DNA of 64,000 nucleotides from Massilia sp. ZL223. GTDB taxonomy: Bacteria; Pseudomonadota; Gammaproteobacteria; Burkholderiales; Burkholderiaceae_D. This document shows positions 17,209 to 26,405 of this stretch, in pieces; position 1 is the first letter of the stretch; the number at the start of each line of letters is the position of its first letter. The notes under the pieces are model-generated. The model saw only the letters and a list, made by a program, of their open reading frames with translations. It had not been told where the DNA came from and ran no database searches. Both the position numbers and the translations under genes were made by a program. Location: positions 25,261-89,260 of the forward strand of contig NZ_JAGPWD010000026.1 in assembly GCF_018119395.1 (NCBI RefSeq). The letters are read 5' to 3'.

Positions 17209-18743
17209 CAGCGTCCCCGTGCGGCCCCGAGGCTCGCTTCGAGCGGCGCCAGGTTGGCTTCCAGGAAGGCGCGCAGCGCAGCGCGCGCGCTGTCCGGATT
17301 CTCGCCGAAGGGCGCCGCCACCATGACGGCGGCGCCGTCGTCGCCGCGCAGCAGCAGCGTGGCGCGGGCCTGGCGCAGCTTGCCCTGGACGTCGCTGGCG
17401 GTGAAGCCGCCATCGACCCACAGCCAGTGCCAGACCAGGAACTGTCCCTGCGGGCCCTTGATGCGGGTTTCGCGCAGCGCCAGGCTTCGTCCGCCGACGC
17501 GCTCTTCGCGCCCGCCGGAGGCCACTTCCAGGAATTCCTTGCGGGTGCCCACGCGGTTGGTCGAGCTGATCAGGATCTTGCCGCGCTCCTGGTTGCGGTA
17601 GTACAGCACCTGGAGATTGACCGGCTGCGCGCCCGGGGCGGCATAGGTGCCGCGCAGGGCGGCGTCGGGATCCATGAAGCTGGGCTGCCAGGCGGTCCAG
17701 GCCGGCGCCTGGCTCCAGGCAAGGCGCTGGGCGTCCAGGCGGACCGGCGCCGGGTTGTGGTTGGCGCGATCGACATAGGCCGCCAGCGCCGGCCAGACGG
17801 CGCAGGCGAGGACGGCGGCCAGCGCCACGCCCGCGATCGGACGCGCCGGCACGGCCGGTGCGTCGGCCAGGACGCCGGCCGCGGGCTCGGACTGGTCCTC
17901 GCGCCAGTAGCTGCCGATCCAGAACATGATGAACATCACCAGGCCGAAGAACAGCCAGCCGTAGATCAGGTGGTCCACGCCAGTGGCCAGTTCCATGCCG
18001 CTGAAGTGGCCGATCATCACGATCATCACGGCGCGCAAGCCGTTGGCGACGATCGGCACCGCGATCGACAGCCCCACGAACACTAGGCGGCGCGTCAGGC
18101 TGCGATAGCTCAGGTAGGCGTACAGGCAGCCAAGGGTGACGGAAGAAATCAGGTAGCGCACGCCGCTGCAGGCCTCGACCACCGACCAGTTCCCGGTCGG
18201 CAGCTCGAAGTAGGTGCCGTTACGCAGCACCGGGATGCCGAATGCGCGCACGGCGGCCACGGTGAAGTCGGCGGTGAAGTTGATCAGGTGCGGGACGAAG
18301 GCTTCGCCGAAAGGCACCGCCAGCAGGATGAAGGCGAGCGGGAAGGCGAGCGAGCGCGCCAGCTGCCAGCCCAGCACCGCCACCGCGCTCAGGGGCAGCA
18401 TGGCGGCGAAGGCGTATTGCATCGCGAATTGCACCTCGCCCAGGCGCGCCAGCAGCCAGCCGGCGCCGCACAGCGCCAGCAGGCCGACCGCGGGCCAGCA
18501 GGGCGCGACCGGAATCCGCTTGAAGACGGCGCGGCGGGTCCAGATCAGCCACAGGCTGATGGGCAGGATGGCGTAGCCGTGGGCGAAGGTGTCGGAGCTG
18601 TTCCAGATCGAGACGATCGAGGCGGCGGTGCCGAAGTAGAACAGGAAGGGCGCGAGCAGCGCCATGGCGATCAGCGCCACGCTGGCGCCGGGGATGGAGG
18701 TGCGCACTGCGCCGGCCAGCGCCGGTTGGTCGTTCATCAACAT
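17208..18743 (-). CDS. xrtA: Exosortase A fused to an EpsI domain
   Basis: This 511-residue inner-membrane transpeptidase-like enzyme (TIGR03109) is fused to a C-terminal EpsI domain (TIGR02914 type). About eight membrane helices fill residues 20-280. The three catalytic residues are all present: Cys192 in VVEACSGVRYL, Arg237 in ANGLRAVMI and His258 in GVDHLIYGW. It cleaves the PEP-CTERM tail of exported proteins, probably joining them to a lipid or glycan. The EpsI part (about 310-511) is periplasmic and contains YYRNQERGKIL and a WLWVDG segment. The start is ATG 18743, with GAGAGG five bases upstream; ATG 18737 is an alternative. At least one substrate is encoded at 33716. Confidence 0.96.
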   Translation of the reverse strand: MLMNDQPALAGAVRTSIPGASVALIAMALLAPFLFYFGTAASIVSIWNSSDTFAHGYAILPISLWLIWTRRAVFKRIPVAPCWPAVGLLALCGAGWLLARLGEVQFAMQYAFAAMLPLSAVAVLGWQLARSLAFPLAFILLAVPFGEAFVPHLINFTADFTVAAVRAFGIPVLRNGTYFELPTGNWSVVEACSGVRYLISSVTLGCLYAYLSYRSLTRRLVFVGLSIAVPIVANGLRAVMIVMIGHFSGMELATGVDHLIYGWLFFGLVMFIMFWIGSYWREDQSEPAAGVLADAPAVPARPIAGVALAAVLACAVWPALAAYVDRANHNPAPVRLDAQRLAWSQAPAWTAWQPSFMDPDAALRGTYAAPGAQPVNLQVLYYRNQERGKILISSTNRVGTRKEFLEVASGGREERVGGRSLALRETRIKGPQGQFLVWHWLWVDGGFTASDVQGKLRQARATLLLRGDDGAAVMVAAPFGENPDSARAALRAFLEANLAPLEASLGAARGR

Positions 18744-19990
18744 TCGAGCCTCTCTTCGATGCTTGACAGGTGGGCAGGCCAGCTATAGCGGCGTTCGACG
18801 CAGGCGCGCGCCGCGCGGCCCATGGCGTCGCCGGGCGTACGCAGCAGGGCAAGCAGCCGGCTTGCGTGGTCCTCGGGCGCATCGGCCACCACCAGTTCGC
18901 TGCCCGGCGTGGCGTCGATGCCTTCGAACGCCTGGGGAGAAGCGACCACGGGGCGCGCCATCGCCATCGCCTCGAGTACCTTGTTCTGGATGCCGCGCGC
19001 AATGCGCAGCGGGGCCACCGCGACCGCGGCGTGCGCCACATAGGGCCGCACGTCGGGCACGCTGCCGGTGACGGTGATGCCGGGACGGGCGGCAAGCGCC
19101 TGCACGGCCGGGGCAGGGCGGGCGCCGACGATCACCAGGCGGGCACGCGGCTCCCCGGCCAGCACCAGCGGCAGCACGTGGTCGGCGAACCACTGGACCG
19201 CGTCGATGTTGGGCCAGTAGTCCATGGCGCCGGTGAATACCATGGCCGGGCCGCCCTTGCCTTCCGCCTCGTAAGGATTCGGATAGGCACGGTCCGGGCT
19301 GAAGTACTCGGTATCGACGCCGTTGTTGAAGAATCCGATGCGGTCCGCGCTTTCGGGAGCGAGCTGGCGGAACAGCTCCGCCTCCGGGGCGGACACGAAC
19401 AGCGAGGCGTCGAAGCGCGCCGCCACCTGCCGCTCGTAGGCGAGCAGGCGGCCCGCCTCGTGGCGGTACAGCCAGCTCATCGGCCAGGACTTCTTGTCGG
19501 CATACTGGCGCCACTTGTCGGAGTCGACGTCGCAGAAGTCGATCACCCGGCGCGCCGCGGCATGGGAGTCGGCGTACTGGGCCATCGGCGAGCAGAACAC
19601 CACGATGCGCCCGACGCCGTGCTCGCGCACCGTGCGGTCGACCCAGGCCTGCATGCCGGCGTCGCGGTAGAAGCCTTGCGAGATCGAGCCGCCGGCGGCG
19701 AGGCTGCCCATGCCGCGCAGCCGGCCCTGGAGCGGGCCGAGGCGGACGAAGTGGCTGCTGGCGCACATCGCCTCGACCGCCGGGACGTGCTGCCAGTCGT
19801 CGGGATCGTCGATGAAGGTCGCCAGATGCACGCGATAGCGCTGCGCCAGGTGCTTGAGCAGGTTGTAGGAGCGGATCTTGTCGCCCTTGTTGGGCGGATA
19901 GGGGATGCGGTGCACCAGCAGCAGCAGGTCGGCCCGGGCCTGCGCCGGGGCCGCGGGCTGCTTGTCCAGCACTGCGTCGGTCAGCAACAT
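18737..19990 (-). CDS. PEP-CTERM/EpsH1-associated glycosyltransferase (TIGR03087 type)
   Basis: This 417-residue GT4-like enzyme has VHRIPYPPNKGDKIRSYN at the N-terminus, which is diagnostic of this XrtA-linked family, then DFCDVDSDKWRQYA, NNGVDTEYFSP and the donor-site region ARGIQNKVLEAMAMARPVV. It is likely the first or second sugar-adding enzyme after the priming transferase. It overlaps the deacetylase stop by one base (TGATG) and xrtA by 7 bp, so it belongs to the same tight operon. Confidence 0.93.
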   Translation of the reverse strand: MLLTDAVLDKQPAAPAQARADLLLLVHRIPYPPNKGDKIRSYNLLKHLAQRYRVHLATFIDDPDDWQHVPAVEAMCASSHFVRLGPLQGRLRGMGSLAAGGSISQGFYRDAGMQAWVDRTVREHGVGRIVVFCSPMAQYADSHAAARRVIDFCDVDSDKWRQYADKKSWPMSWLYRHEAGRLLAYERQVAARFDASLFVSAPEAELFRQLAPESADRIGFFNNGVDTEYFSPDRAYPNPYEAEGKGGPAMVFTGAMDYWPNIDAVQWFADHVLPLVLAGEPRARLVIVGARPAPAVQALAARPGITVTGSVPDVRPYVAHAAVAVAPLRIARGIQNKVLEAMAMARPVVASPQAFEGIDATPGSELVVADAPEDHASRLLALLRTPGDAMGRAARACVERRYSWPAHLSSIEERLEC

Positions 19991-20874
19991 CAGCGGCGCT
20001 CCAGGAAGATCCGGTCCATGCGGTCCCACGCGAAATCGCGCGCCAGCGCTTCCAGCCGCGACTCCATGCGTGCGATGTTGACGTAGTGGCGGAAGCGCGC
20101 CTTGGCGCCCAGTCCTTGCGGACGCGGCTGGCCGGGATCGAGTTCCCAGGGATGGAAGTAGAACAGGGCTGGTTCGCCGTCCTCGCGGTTGACCTTTTCC
20201 ATCATCCAGCGCGACAGGGCGTAGGGAAGCAGGCGGAAGTAGCCGCCGCCGCCGGCCGGCAGGTTGCGTCCGCCCATCCGGACCGTGGTGACCGGCACTT
20301 CCAGCAGGCTGTCGGGGCCGTTCGGATAGAAGGCGAAGCGCGGCGCGTCCGGCATGCCGTAGTGGTCGTGGGCGATCGGGTAGATGCTGGAGCTGTAGCG
20401 GTAGCCGGCCTCGTGCAGCGCGTCGAGCGCCCACAGGTTCTGCGCGCCGATCGAGAAGCTTGGCGCGCGGTAGCCGAGGACCTCCTGGCCGCCGATGTCT
20501 TCCAGCAGGGCCTTGCTGGAGCGGATGTCGTTGTCGAACTCGGCGCGGCTCTGGTCCGAGGCGCGCAGGTGGCCGTAGCCGTGGCTGGCCAGCTCGTGGC
20601 CGCCGGCGACGATGCGGCGCACCAGGTTCGGATAGCGCTCGGCGATCCAGCCCAGGGTGAAGAAGGTGGCGCGCACGCCGTGGCGCTCGTACAGCGCCAG
20701 GATGCGGTCGACGTTGGCCTCGACCCGGCATTCGCGCGCATCCCAGCTGTCGCGCGAGATGTAGGGGGCGAAGGCGGAAACCTGGAAGTAATCCTCGACG
20801 TCGCAGGTCATGGCGTTGCGGATGCGCTCGCCCGGGGCGGGACGCGGCCTTGCTGCGGGGGTGTGCATCTTCAT
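19990..20874 (-). CDS. XrtA-associated polysaccharide deacetylase (TIGR03006, DUF3473)
   Basis: This 294-residue NodB-type deacetylase has the metal and catalytic motif MTCDVEDYFQ, TFFTLGWIAERYP, the second metal motif HELASHGYGH and the C-terminal FYFHPWELDPGQPR extension of DUF3473. It removes N-acetyl groups from amino sugars of the exopolysaccharide. No signal peptide is visible, so it probably acts on lipid-linked precursors inside the cell or uses an atypical export route. The start overlaps the ATPase stop (ATGA). Confidence 0.93.
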   Translation of the reverse strand: MKMHTPAARPRPAPGERIRNAMTCDVEDYFQVSAFAPYISRDSWDARECRVEANVDRILALYERHGVRATFFTLGWIAERYPNLVRRIVAGGHELASHGYGHLRASDQSRAEFDNDIRSSKALLEDIGGQEVLGYRAPSFSIGAQNLWALDALHEAGYRYSSSIYPIAHDHYGMPDAPRFAFYPNGPDSLLEVPVTTVRMGGRNLPAGGGGYFRLLPYALSRWMMEKVNREDGEPALFYFHPWELDPGQPRPQGLGAKARFRHYVNIARMESRLEALARDFAWDRMDRIFLERR

Positions 20875-21938
20875 TCCTGGTTGTCCATGTGCTGGGCCGG
20901 CGCGCCGGGCGGCGCGGCGACGATTTTCTTCAGGATCGACAGCACCGAGACGATCGATTTCTCGAGGCGCATCATGCGCTCGTCGAGCAGTTCCACGCTG
21001 GCGCCGCCGGTGCGGCGTTCGCCCAGGCGCAGTTCCTCGCCGGCGCCGAGCAGGTCGGCGCCGTTGGCGCCGGCATGGGCGGCGCGCGCCCCATTTGCGG
21101 CGCCCGGGATCTCGGTCTCGGGCAGCTGGTATTCCTCGGAGATGTCGCGCACCACTTCGTTGATGTGGCTTTCCGCGAAGGCGTGCAGCTCTTCCAGGTA
21201 GCCCATCAGCAGGACGCGGTCCATCAGGGTATTGGTCTTGCGCGGGATGCCGCCGCTGTAGCCGAAGATCGCCGCATGGGCGCCGTCGTCGAAGGACGGG
21301 TCGCCCTGCCAGCCGACCGTGGCCAGGCGGTGCTCGACGTAGGCGCGGGTTTCCTGCGCATCCATCGGGCCCAGGTGGTAGCTGGCGATCACGCGCTGGC
21401 GCAGCTGCTGCATGCCGGGGCTGTGCAGGGTGGCGCGGAATTCCGGCTGGCCGAGCAGGAAGGTCTGCAGCAGCGAGCGGTCGTCGGTCTGGAAGTTGGA
21501 CAGCATGCGCAGCTCTTCGACGGTGCGCGCGTTCAGGTTCTGGGCTTCGTCGATCACCAGCAGGGCGCGCTTGCCCTGGCGGTCGACCGTGCGCAGGAAC
21601 TGTTCCAGGCGGTTGAGCAGCTCGGCCTTGCTGGCCCCTTCGTAAGGCAGGCCGAAGCTCGACACCACCATGCGCAGCGTGTCTTCCGGATCGAGGCTGG
21701 TGTTGACGATATGCGCCGCGACGATCTGGTCGGTCGGGATCTTGTTGAGCAGGTTGCGCACCAGGGTGGTCTTGCCGGCGCCGACCTCGCCCGTGATGAC
21801 GATGAAGCCTTCGCCCTGCGACAGGCCGTACTCGAGGTAGGCCATGGCGCGCTTGTGGCCCTTGGAGCCGAAGAAGAAGTGGGGGTCGGGGCGCAGCTGG
21901 AAGGGCTTGGCCGACAATCCGTAGTAGGTTTCGTACAT
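20871..21938 (-). CDS. XrtA/PEP-CTERM system-associated ATPase (ExeA-like, TIGR03015)
   Basis: This 355-residue AAA ATPase is related to GspA/ExeA. It starts MYETYYGLSAKPFQLRPD, has Walker A TGEVGAGKTTL and Walker B LLVIDEAQNLN, and a sensor/arginine region with RYLEEL-like helices. The last ~100 residues are low-complexity and end in a short helix. It probably powers or organises assembly of the export apparatus at the inner membrane. It overlaps the deacetylase start and lies 14 bp after the outer-membrane barrel gene. Confidence 0.94.
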   Translation of the reverse strand: MYETYYGLSAKPFQLRPDPHFFFGSKGHKRAMAYLEYGLSQGEGFIVITGEVGAGKTTLVRNLLNKIPTDQIVAAHIVNTSLDPEDTLRMVVSSFGLPYEGASKAELLNRLEQFLRTVDRQGKRALLVIDEAQNLNARTVEELRMLSNFQTDDRSLLQTFLLGQPEFRATLHSPGMQQLRQRVIASYHLGPMDAQETRAYVEHRLATVGWQGDPSFDDGAHAAIFGYSGGIPRKTNTLMDRVLLMGYLEELHAFAESHINEVVRDISEEYQLPETEIPGAANGARAAHAGANGADLLGAGEELRLGERRTGGASVELLDERMMRLEKSIVSVLSILKKIVAAPPGAPAQHMDNQE

Positions 21939-21952
21939 CGTTGTTCTTCCGG

Positions 21953-23530
21953 TTAAAGCTTCATCGACAGGCTTGCCGAAATGGCGTTTTCCGAGTAGGT
22001 CCCGCTATTGCCGACCCCGACGTCGCCGCTGCGGCGCCGCATTTCCACCGTGCCCAGCATGCGCTCCCCATAGCGGCGGGTCAGGCCCACCCGCAAGGTG
22101 CGCTGGTGGTTCACCAGGCCGGTCGTCAGCGACTGGCTGCGCTGCACGTTCCAGCCGCCGATCACGCTGGAACGGCTGTTCAGCTGGCGGGTGAAGGTCG
22201 CATCCAGGCCACGCTGGCGCACGTTGGTATTCAGGTTGCTCAGCTGGCTGCCCAGCAGGTCGCTGTCGCTCTGCGCATCCGTCAGGGCGATGCGCTCGTT
22301 CGCATACAGGCTCAGCACCGCGCTGCTGCGCCCGAGCCGGTAGGCGCTGGTGGCCTGCAGCGACTTCTGGCGCATGTAGCGGTTGCTCAGGAAATTCACG
22401 CTGTCGGCCAGGCTGGGCGGCAGGCCGGTGGCCTGCATGTAGGCCGCGACCACGCGCTGGCGTTCGACCGGATCGGGGAAGGAGGCCGAGAACAGGCGGT
22501 CGAGCAGTGCGGCGGTGTCGATCGCGGTGGGCAGCAGGAATTGCTGGCGCGAGGTCGTCACCGCGTCGCTGTAGCTGACGCTCCACACCGTCTGGCGGCT
22601 GCGGTGGCTCGCCAGCAGCGAACCGGTCTGGCCATAGTAGTGGCGGCCGAGCGAGGCTTCGAGGCTGGTGCGGGCGCCCGGCTTCCAGGCGAAGCCGGCC
22701 GACCAGTTGCGGCCCTCGTCCTTGTTGTCACTGCCGAGGCCGCCGAAATCGTAGCGGTCGTAGCCGGCGGTGGCGGTCAGCGCCAGGCGCGGCGAAATGC
22801 GGTAGCTCAGGTTGCCGCGCAGGGACTCGGTCGTGGATTCCCCGTAGCGCGCGGAATCCAGGTCCTGGCGGTAATAGTTCAGTCCCCAGCCGACGGTGTC
22901 GAAGTTGCTGCCACTGGCCAGGCTCGCGCTGACGGCATCGCTGTCCGACTTGTAGAAGCCGTTCCGCACGGCGTCGCCCAGCACGCTGCCGCCGGCCGAG
23001 TCGACCGCGTCGCGCGTATAGCGCAGCTGGGCGCTGGCGGTATTGCCGAAGCGGTGCACCAGGTAGGGGCTCACGCTCCAGGTCTCGATCTCGGTACGGT
23101 TGCCGAGCGAGTACAAATCGGTGCTCAACTGCGGGCCGAAGGCGGAGGTGCTGCGCTGGCCGCGCGAAGTGGAGGCGTCGATGTACAGCAAATCCTCGGA
23201 CAGGATGCCGCGCAGGGCGCCGCTGTACTGGCGCTGGTTGTCGGTGGTGCGGTTGCCGACGTCGTGCAGGAAGGCGAACTGGTGCCACTCGGCGCTGGCC
23301 GACACGTTCAGGCGCGGCGAGGTGCCGATCACGGTCACTCCGGGGGCCAGCTGGGCCACCAGTTCACTGCGCTTGCGCTCGTCGGCCTGGAGATTGATGT
23401 TGTCCGTGTAGGTGACGCTCGTCGTCAAGGTCGGGACGACACGCCAGCCGGCTTGCGCCGGCAGCGCCAGCAGCATGGCTGCGGCCAGCGGCGCCAGGCG
23501 CGGCAGCCGCTTAGCCGTAGTGATAGTCAT
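21953..23530 (-). CDS. XrtA system outer-membrane beta-barrel protein (TIGR03016)
   Basis: This 525-residue protein has a signal peptide (KRLPRLAPLAAAMLLALP, cleavage near PAQA-GW) and a body rich in alternating hydrophobic/polar strands typical of an outer-membrane barrel, ending in a terminal hydrophobic residue (AISASLSMKL). It is probably the outer-membrane channel or assembly partner for exopolysaccharide export. The start at 23530 overlaps the end of the tyrosine kinase gene by 20 bp. Confidence 0.9.
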   Translation of the reverse strand: MTITTAKRLPRLAPLAAAMLLALPAQAGWRVVPTLTTSVTYTDNINLQADERKRSELVAQLAPGVTVIGTSPRLNVSASAEWHQFAFLHDVGNRTTDNQRQYSGALRGILSEDLLYIDASTSRGQRSTSAFGPQLSTDLYSLGNRTEIETWSVSPYLVHRFGNTASAQLRYTRDAVDSAGGSVLGDAVRNGFYKSDSDAVSASLASGSNFDTVGWGLNYYRQDLDSARYGESTTESLRGNLSYRISPRLALTATAGYDRYDFGGLGSDNKDEGRNWSAGFAWKPGARTSLEASLGRHYYGQTGSLLASHRSRQTVWSVSYSDAVTTSRQQFLLPTAIDTAALLDRLFSASFPDPVERQRVVAAYMQATGLPPSLADSVNFLSNRYMRQKSLQATSAYRLGRSSAVLSLYANERIALTDAQSDSDLLGSQLSNLNTNVRQRGLDATFTRQLNSRSSVIGGWNVQRSQSLTTGLVNHQRTLRVGLTRRYGERMLGTVEMRRRSGDVGVGNSGTYSENAISASLSMKL

Positions 23531-24443
23531 ACGTCTCTTCGATGCCCGGGATGTCCCTGGTCTTGTTATAGATGAGGTTAACGTTGTTCATGCCTTCCAG
23601 CTGGTGCAGCGCTTCCTTGACCGCGTGCTGGGTCGTGGTCTGGGCTTCCACCACGACCACGATCTGGCCCATGTGGCTGGCCAGCACGCGCGATTCGCTG
23701 GTCAGCAGCAGCGGCGGCGAATCGAAGATGATGACGCGGTCCGGATAGCGGTTGGCCAGTTCGTTCAGCATCGCGCTCATGGTCGAGCTGGCCAGCAGTT
23801 CGGTGGCGCGCGAGGTGCTGGTGCCGGCCGGCAGGATGGACAGGGTGTCGACATTGGTGCGCAGCATGACGTCCGACAGGTCGAGCTTGTCGTCGAGCAG
23901 GATGTCCATCAGGCCGCGCTGGGCCGGCAGGCCGAGCGTGCGCAGCACCGAAGGACGCGCCACGTCGGCGTCGACCAGCAGCACGGTGTGGTCGAGTTCC
24001 ATGGCGATGCTCATCGCCAGGTTGATCGCGCAATAGGTCTTGCCTTCGCCCGGCAGCGAGCTGGTCACCATGATCAGGTTGGCCGGCTTGTCCTTGGGAC
24101 CGCGCTCGGCAAAGGCGCGCTGCAGCAGCGGGCGCTTGATGATGCGGAATTCCTCCAGCAGGGCGGTGCGTCCGCCGGCGGCGGTGACCATGCCCGTGTC
24201 GCGCATGCGCGCCAGGTCCAGGTCGACCTTGCGGGTACCGGCGCGGGAGCGCGCCGGCGCCTCGGCGGCGGGCGCGGCCGCAGGCGCGCTGTCCGGCAGG
24301 GGGACGGCGGCCGGCGCGGCCGCGACGGCGGCGCCATGCTCCGGCGCGTAGCCGGCGGCATCGGCCGCCGGGGAGAAGGTAACGGGGGCGGCGCTCTGGC
24401 GCTGCTTGTCGATGCGGCTGGCCGCTTTTTCAATGATGCTCAC
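23511..24443 (-). CDS. Exopolysaccharide/PEP-CTERM locus tyrosine autokinase (TIGR03018)
   Basis: This 310-residue BY-kinase has an alanine/proline-rich linker (about 25-70), then Walker A SLPGEGKT, Walker A' LLVDADVARP and Walker B VIIFDSPP. The C-terminus has a short tyrosine cluster (ETYDYHYG), the expected autophosphorylation tail. It lacks its own membrane domain and would work with the chain-length protein encoded 21 bp upstream to control polymer length through cycles of phosphorylation. Confidence 0.94.
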   Translation of the reverse strand: MSIIEKAASRIDKQRQSAAPVTFSPAADAAGYAPEHGAAVAAAPAAVPLPDSAPAAAPAAEAPARSRAGTRKVDLDLARMRDTGMVTAAGGRTALLEEFRIIKRPLLQRAFAERGPKDKPANLIMVTSSLPGEGKTYCAINLAMSIAMELDHTVLLVDADVARPSVLRTLGLPAQRGLMDILLDDKLDLSDVMLRTNVDTLSILPAGTSTSRATELLASSTMSAMLNELANRYPDRVIIFDSPPLLLTSESRVLASHMGQIVVVVEAQTTTQHAVKEALHQLEGMNNVNLIYNKTRDIPGIEETYDYHYG

Positions 24444-24464
24444 ATTCGCTCCTTGGCAACGGCC

Positions 24465-26000
24465 TTACATGTTGGGACGGACGAGGATGGCGGCGACGCC
24501 GGCCCCATAGGCGCTGAACAGCACCAGCACCGAGACGCCCAGCGCCACCAGGCGGCGCTTGCGGCGGACGGTCTGCTCGGCGGTCCAGTTCATGCTGATC
24601 GAACCGAGGATCGGCACGCCGGTCACCTCGCGCAGCGCCGCATGGCTGAGGAAGGTCGGGCGCAGCTGGCTCATCAGGAATGCACCGGCCAGGCCGGCGG
24701 CCAGCGCAGCGACGAACACGGCCGAGAACAGGCGCAGGCGGTTGGGGCCGGACGGCACCGGCGGCGCGGTCGGCGGCTCGATCACGCGGAAGGTCAGCAT
24801 GTCGGTGGCCGAGGACAGGTCGCCCGAGAGCTTGGCCGATTCGCGGCGCTCGACCAGCTTCTGGTAGTTTTCGCGGTTGACTTCGTAGTCGCGGTTGAGC
24901 TGGGCCAGCTGGGCCTCGACTTCCGGCGCCTGGGCGCTCTGGTTGCGCAGCTGCGCCACGCGGGCGCTGTATTCGGCCACCCGCGCCTGCAGCGAGGCCA
25001 CGCGCGCATCGGCTTCCGACAGCGCGACGGTGAGCTGCTGCAGCATCGGGCTGTAGCTGGCGCCCGGATCGGCGCTCGGCTTGCGGTTCTTCGCCTGCTC
25101 TTCCTTGCGCGCCTGCAGCTGCTCGAGCAGGCGGCGGTTGGCGACGATGTCCGGGTGCTGCTCGGTGAACTGGGTGCGCAGGGAATCCAGGGTCTTGGTG
25201 ACGGTGGCGATGCGCTCTTCCAGCGCCGGGTCCACATAAGGCAGGCTGGGGCTGGCCCCGCCCTTGGCGCCGCTGCCGCCCGAAATCTGGCGGCGGATCG
25301 CATTGCGTCCCTGCTCGGCTTCGGCCAGCTCCAGGCGAGCCTGGCTCAGGGCTTCGTTGGCGGCGATCATGCGCGAGCCGAAGTCCGCGCCTTCGCGCGG
25401 CAGCATGCCGACGTTCTTGATCTTGAACTCCTTGAGCGTGTTTTCGGCCGTGGCCAGCTTCTCTTCGTAGCTCTTGATCTGGTCGTCGATGAACTGGACC
25501 GCCTTCTCGGAGTCCTGCTTCTTCCCGCCGAAGCTGCCCTCGACGAAGATGGTGAGGAAGGCCTGGACCACGTCCTTGCCTTCCTTGGCGCTGGGCGCCG
25601 TGTAGGTGATGGTATAGATGTCGTCGCGCTCGGTGCCCGCGATCTTGATGCGCGAAATCATGTCGTCGACCATCTTTTCCTGCTCCTTGCTGTCGCGCGC
25701 CTTGACGTCGAGGTCGACCATGCGCATGACGCGCTCGACGTTCGGACGGCTGATCAGGGTGCGGCGCATGAACAGCACCTGCTGGTCCAGGTTCGGCACC
25801 GTGGTCATGTTCGACAGCAGGGGTTTGAGGATGCTCTGGGTGTCCACGTAGACACGGGACGACACTTCGTACTGGTTCGGCAGCTTGAACACCACGGCCC
25901 ATCCGGCCAGGGCGACGACCCAGGTGATAACGACGGCATGCCAGCGGTATTTGCCGATGGCTTTCAGAAATGTAAGGATCAGGGCTGTAATCTCGGCCAT
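24465..26000 (-). CDS. XrtA chain-length determinant protein (Wzz-like, TIGR03007)
   Basis: This 511-residue polysaccharide co-polymerase has two membrane segments, near residues 20-40 (HAVVITWVVALAGWAVVF) and near 485-505. Between them is a long periplasmic domain with coiled-coil stretches (for example EARVAS-like heptads about 330-400) and the proline-rich PPTAPPVPSGPNR before the second segment. It sets chain length together with the tyrosine kinase downstream. It is the first gene of the ten-gene leftward operon. Confidence 0.94.
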   Translation of the reverse strand: MAEITALILTFLKAIGKYRWHAVVITWVVALAGWAVVFKLPNQYEVSSRVYVDTQSILKPLLSNMTTVPNLDQQVLFMRRTLISRPNVERVMRMVDLDVKARDSKEQEKMVDDMISRIKIAGTERDDIYTITYTAPSAKEGKDVVQAFLTIFVEGSFGGKKQDSEKAVQFIDDQIKSYEEKLATAENTLKEFKIKNVGMLPREGADFGSRMIAANEALSQARLELAEAEQGRNAIRRQISGGSGAKGGASPSLPYVDPALEERIATVTKTLDSLRTQFTEQHPDIVANRRLLEQLQARKEEQAKNRKPSADPGASYSPMLQQLTVALSEADARVASLQARVAEYSARVAQLRNQSAQAPEVEAQLAQLNRDYEVNRENYQKLVERRESAKLSGDLSSATDMLTFRVIEPPTAPPVPSGPNRLRLFSAVFVAALAAGLAGAFLMSQLRPTFLSHAALREVTGVPILGSISMNWTAEQTVRRKRRLVALGVSVLVLFSAYGAGVAAILVRPNM

Positions 26001-26405
26001 CTTGTCAGTCTCGCCAGTAAGAGCCCGGTGACGGGCTCAACTAATTAAAGATCTTGCATGATCGCTTGTACACTAAGCAATTGCAATTACGTATTTAGAA
26101 ATTGCGGCTTTCCAGCTTCAGAGTGCAAACTGTTTGCAACAGAACTTCTGCAGTGCAACAAAATTTCAAGGACTTGCCCGTTTTCACCTCGAAATCTTGT
26201 TGCATTATCGCAAACATTCGGGCCGAAGAGTGATTGTATTTTTCTACACCCTTTGGCAGTGTTGCTTCAAGCTTAAGCAGGCAAGTCAGTAGCAATAGAA
26301 TAATTCTGTTGCTGTACGTTAAACATGCTTATTGTAATGTTTAATGTTGGAAAGGGCCTACACGATTGGAAGTCTTTGGCAACAGGTTTACCGGAGAAAT
26401 ATGAT
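26001..26405. promoter_or_regulatory. Divergent control region of the glycan operon and the protease gene
   Basis: This is a 405-bp AT-rich gap between two start codons, and no gene is seen in it. It contains a cluster of GCAA/TTGC words: CTTGCATG near 26053, GCAATTGC at 26078-26085, the palindrome at 26124, AGTGCAACA near 26152 and GTTGCATTATCGCAAAC near 26199. No sigma-54 promoter (GG-N10-GC with TGGCA/TTGC context) was found on the minus strand, so the glycan operon is probably sigma-70 driven, unlike the two promoters at 28052 and 33640. Confidence 0.5.
26124..26138. promoter_or_regulatory. Perfect palindrome TGCAAAC-T-GTTTGCA, candidate operator
   Basis: Two 7-bp arms are separated by one base, 124 bp upstream of the chain-length gene and 268 bp upstream of the protease start. 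Symmetry and location in the promoter region suggest a regulator site; the regulator is unknown. Confidence 0.4.

Noticed and set aside
26377..26391. TGGCAACAGGTTTACC before the protease gene resembles a sigma-54 promoter
   Set aside because: The essential GC of the -12 box is AC here, and transcription would start almost at the ATG.
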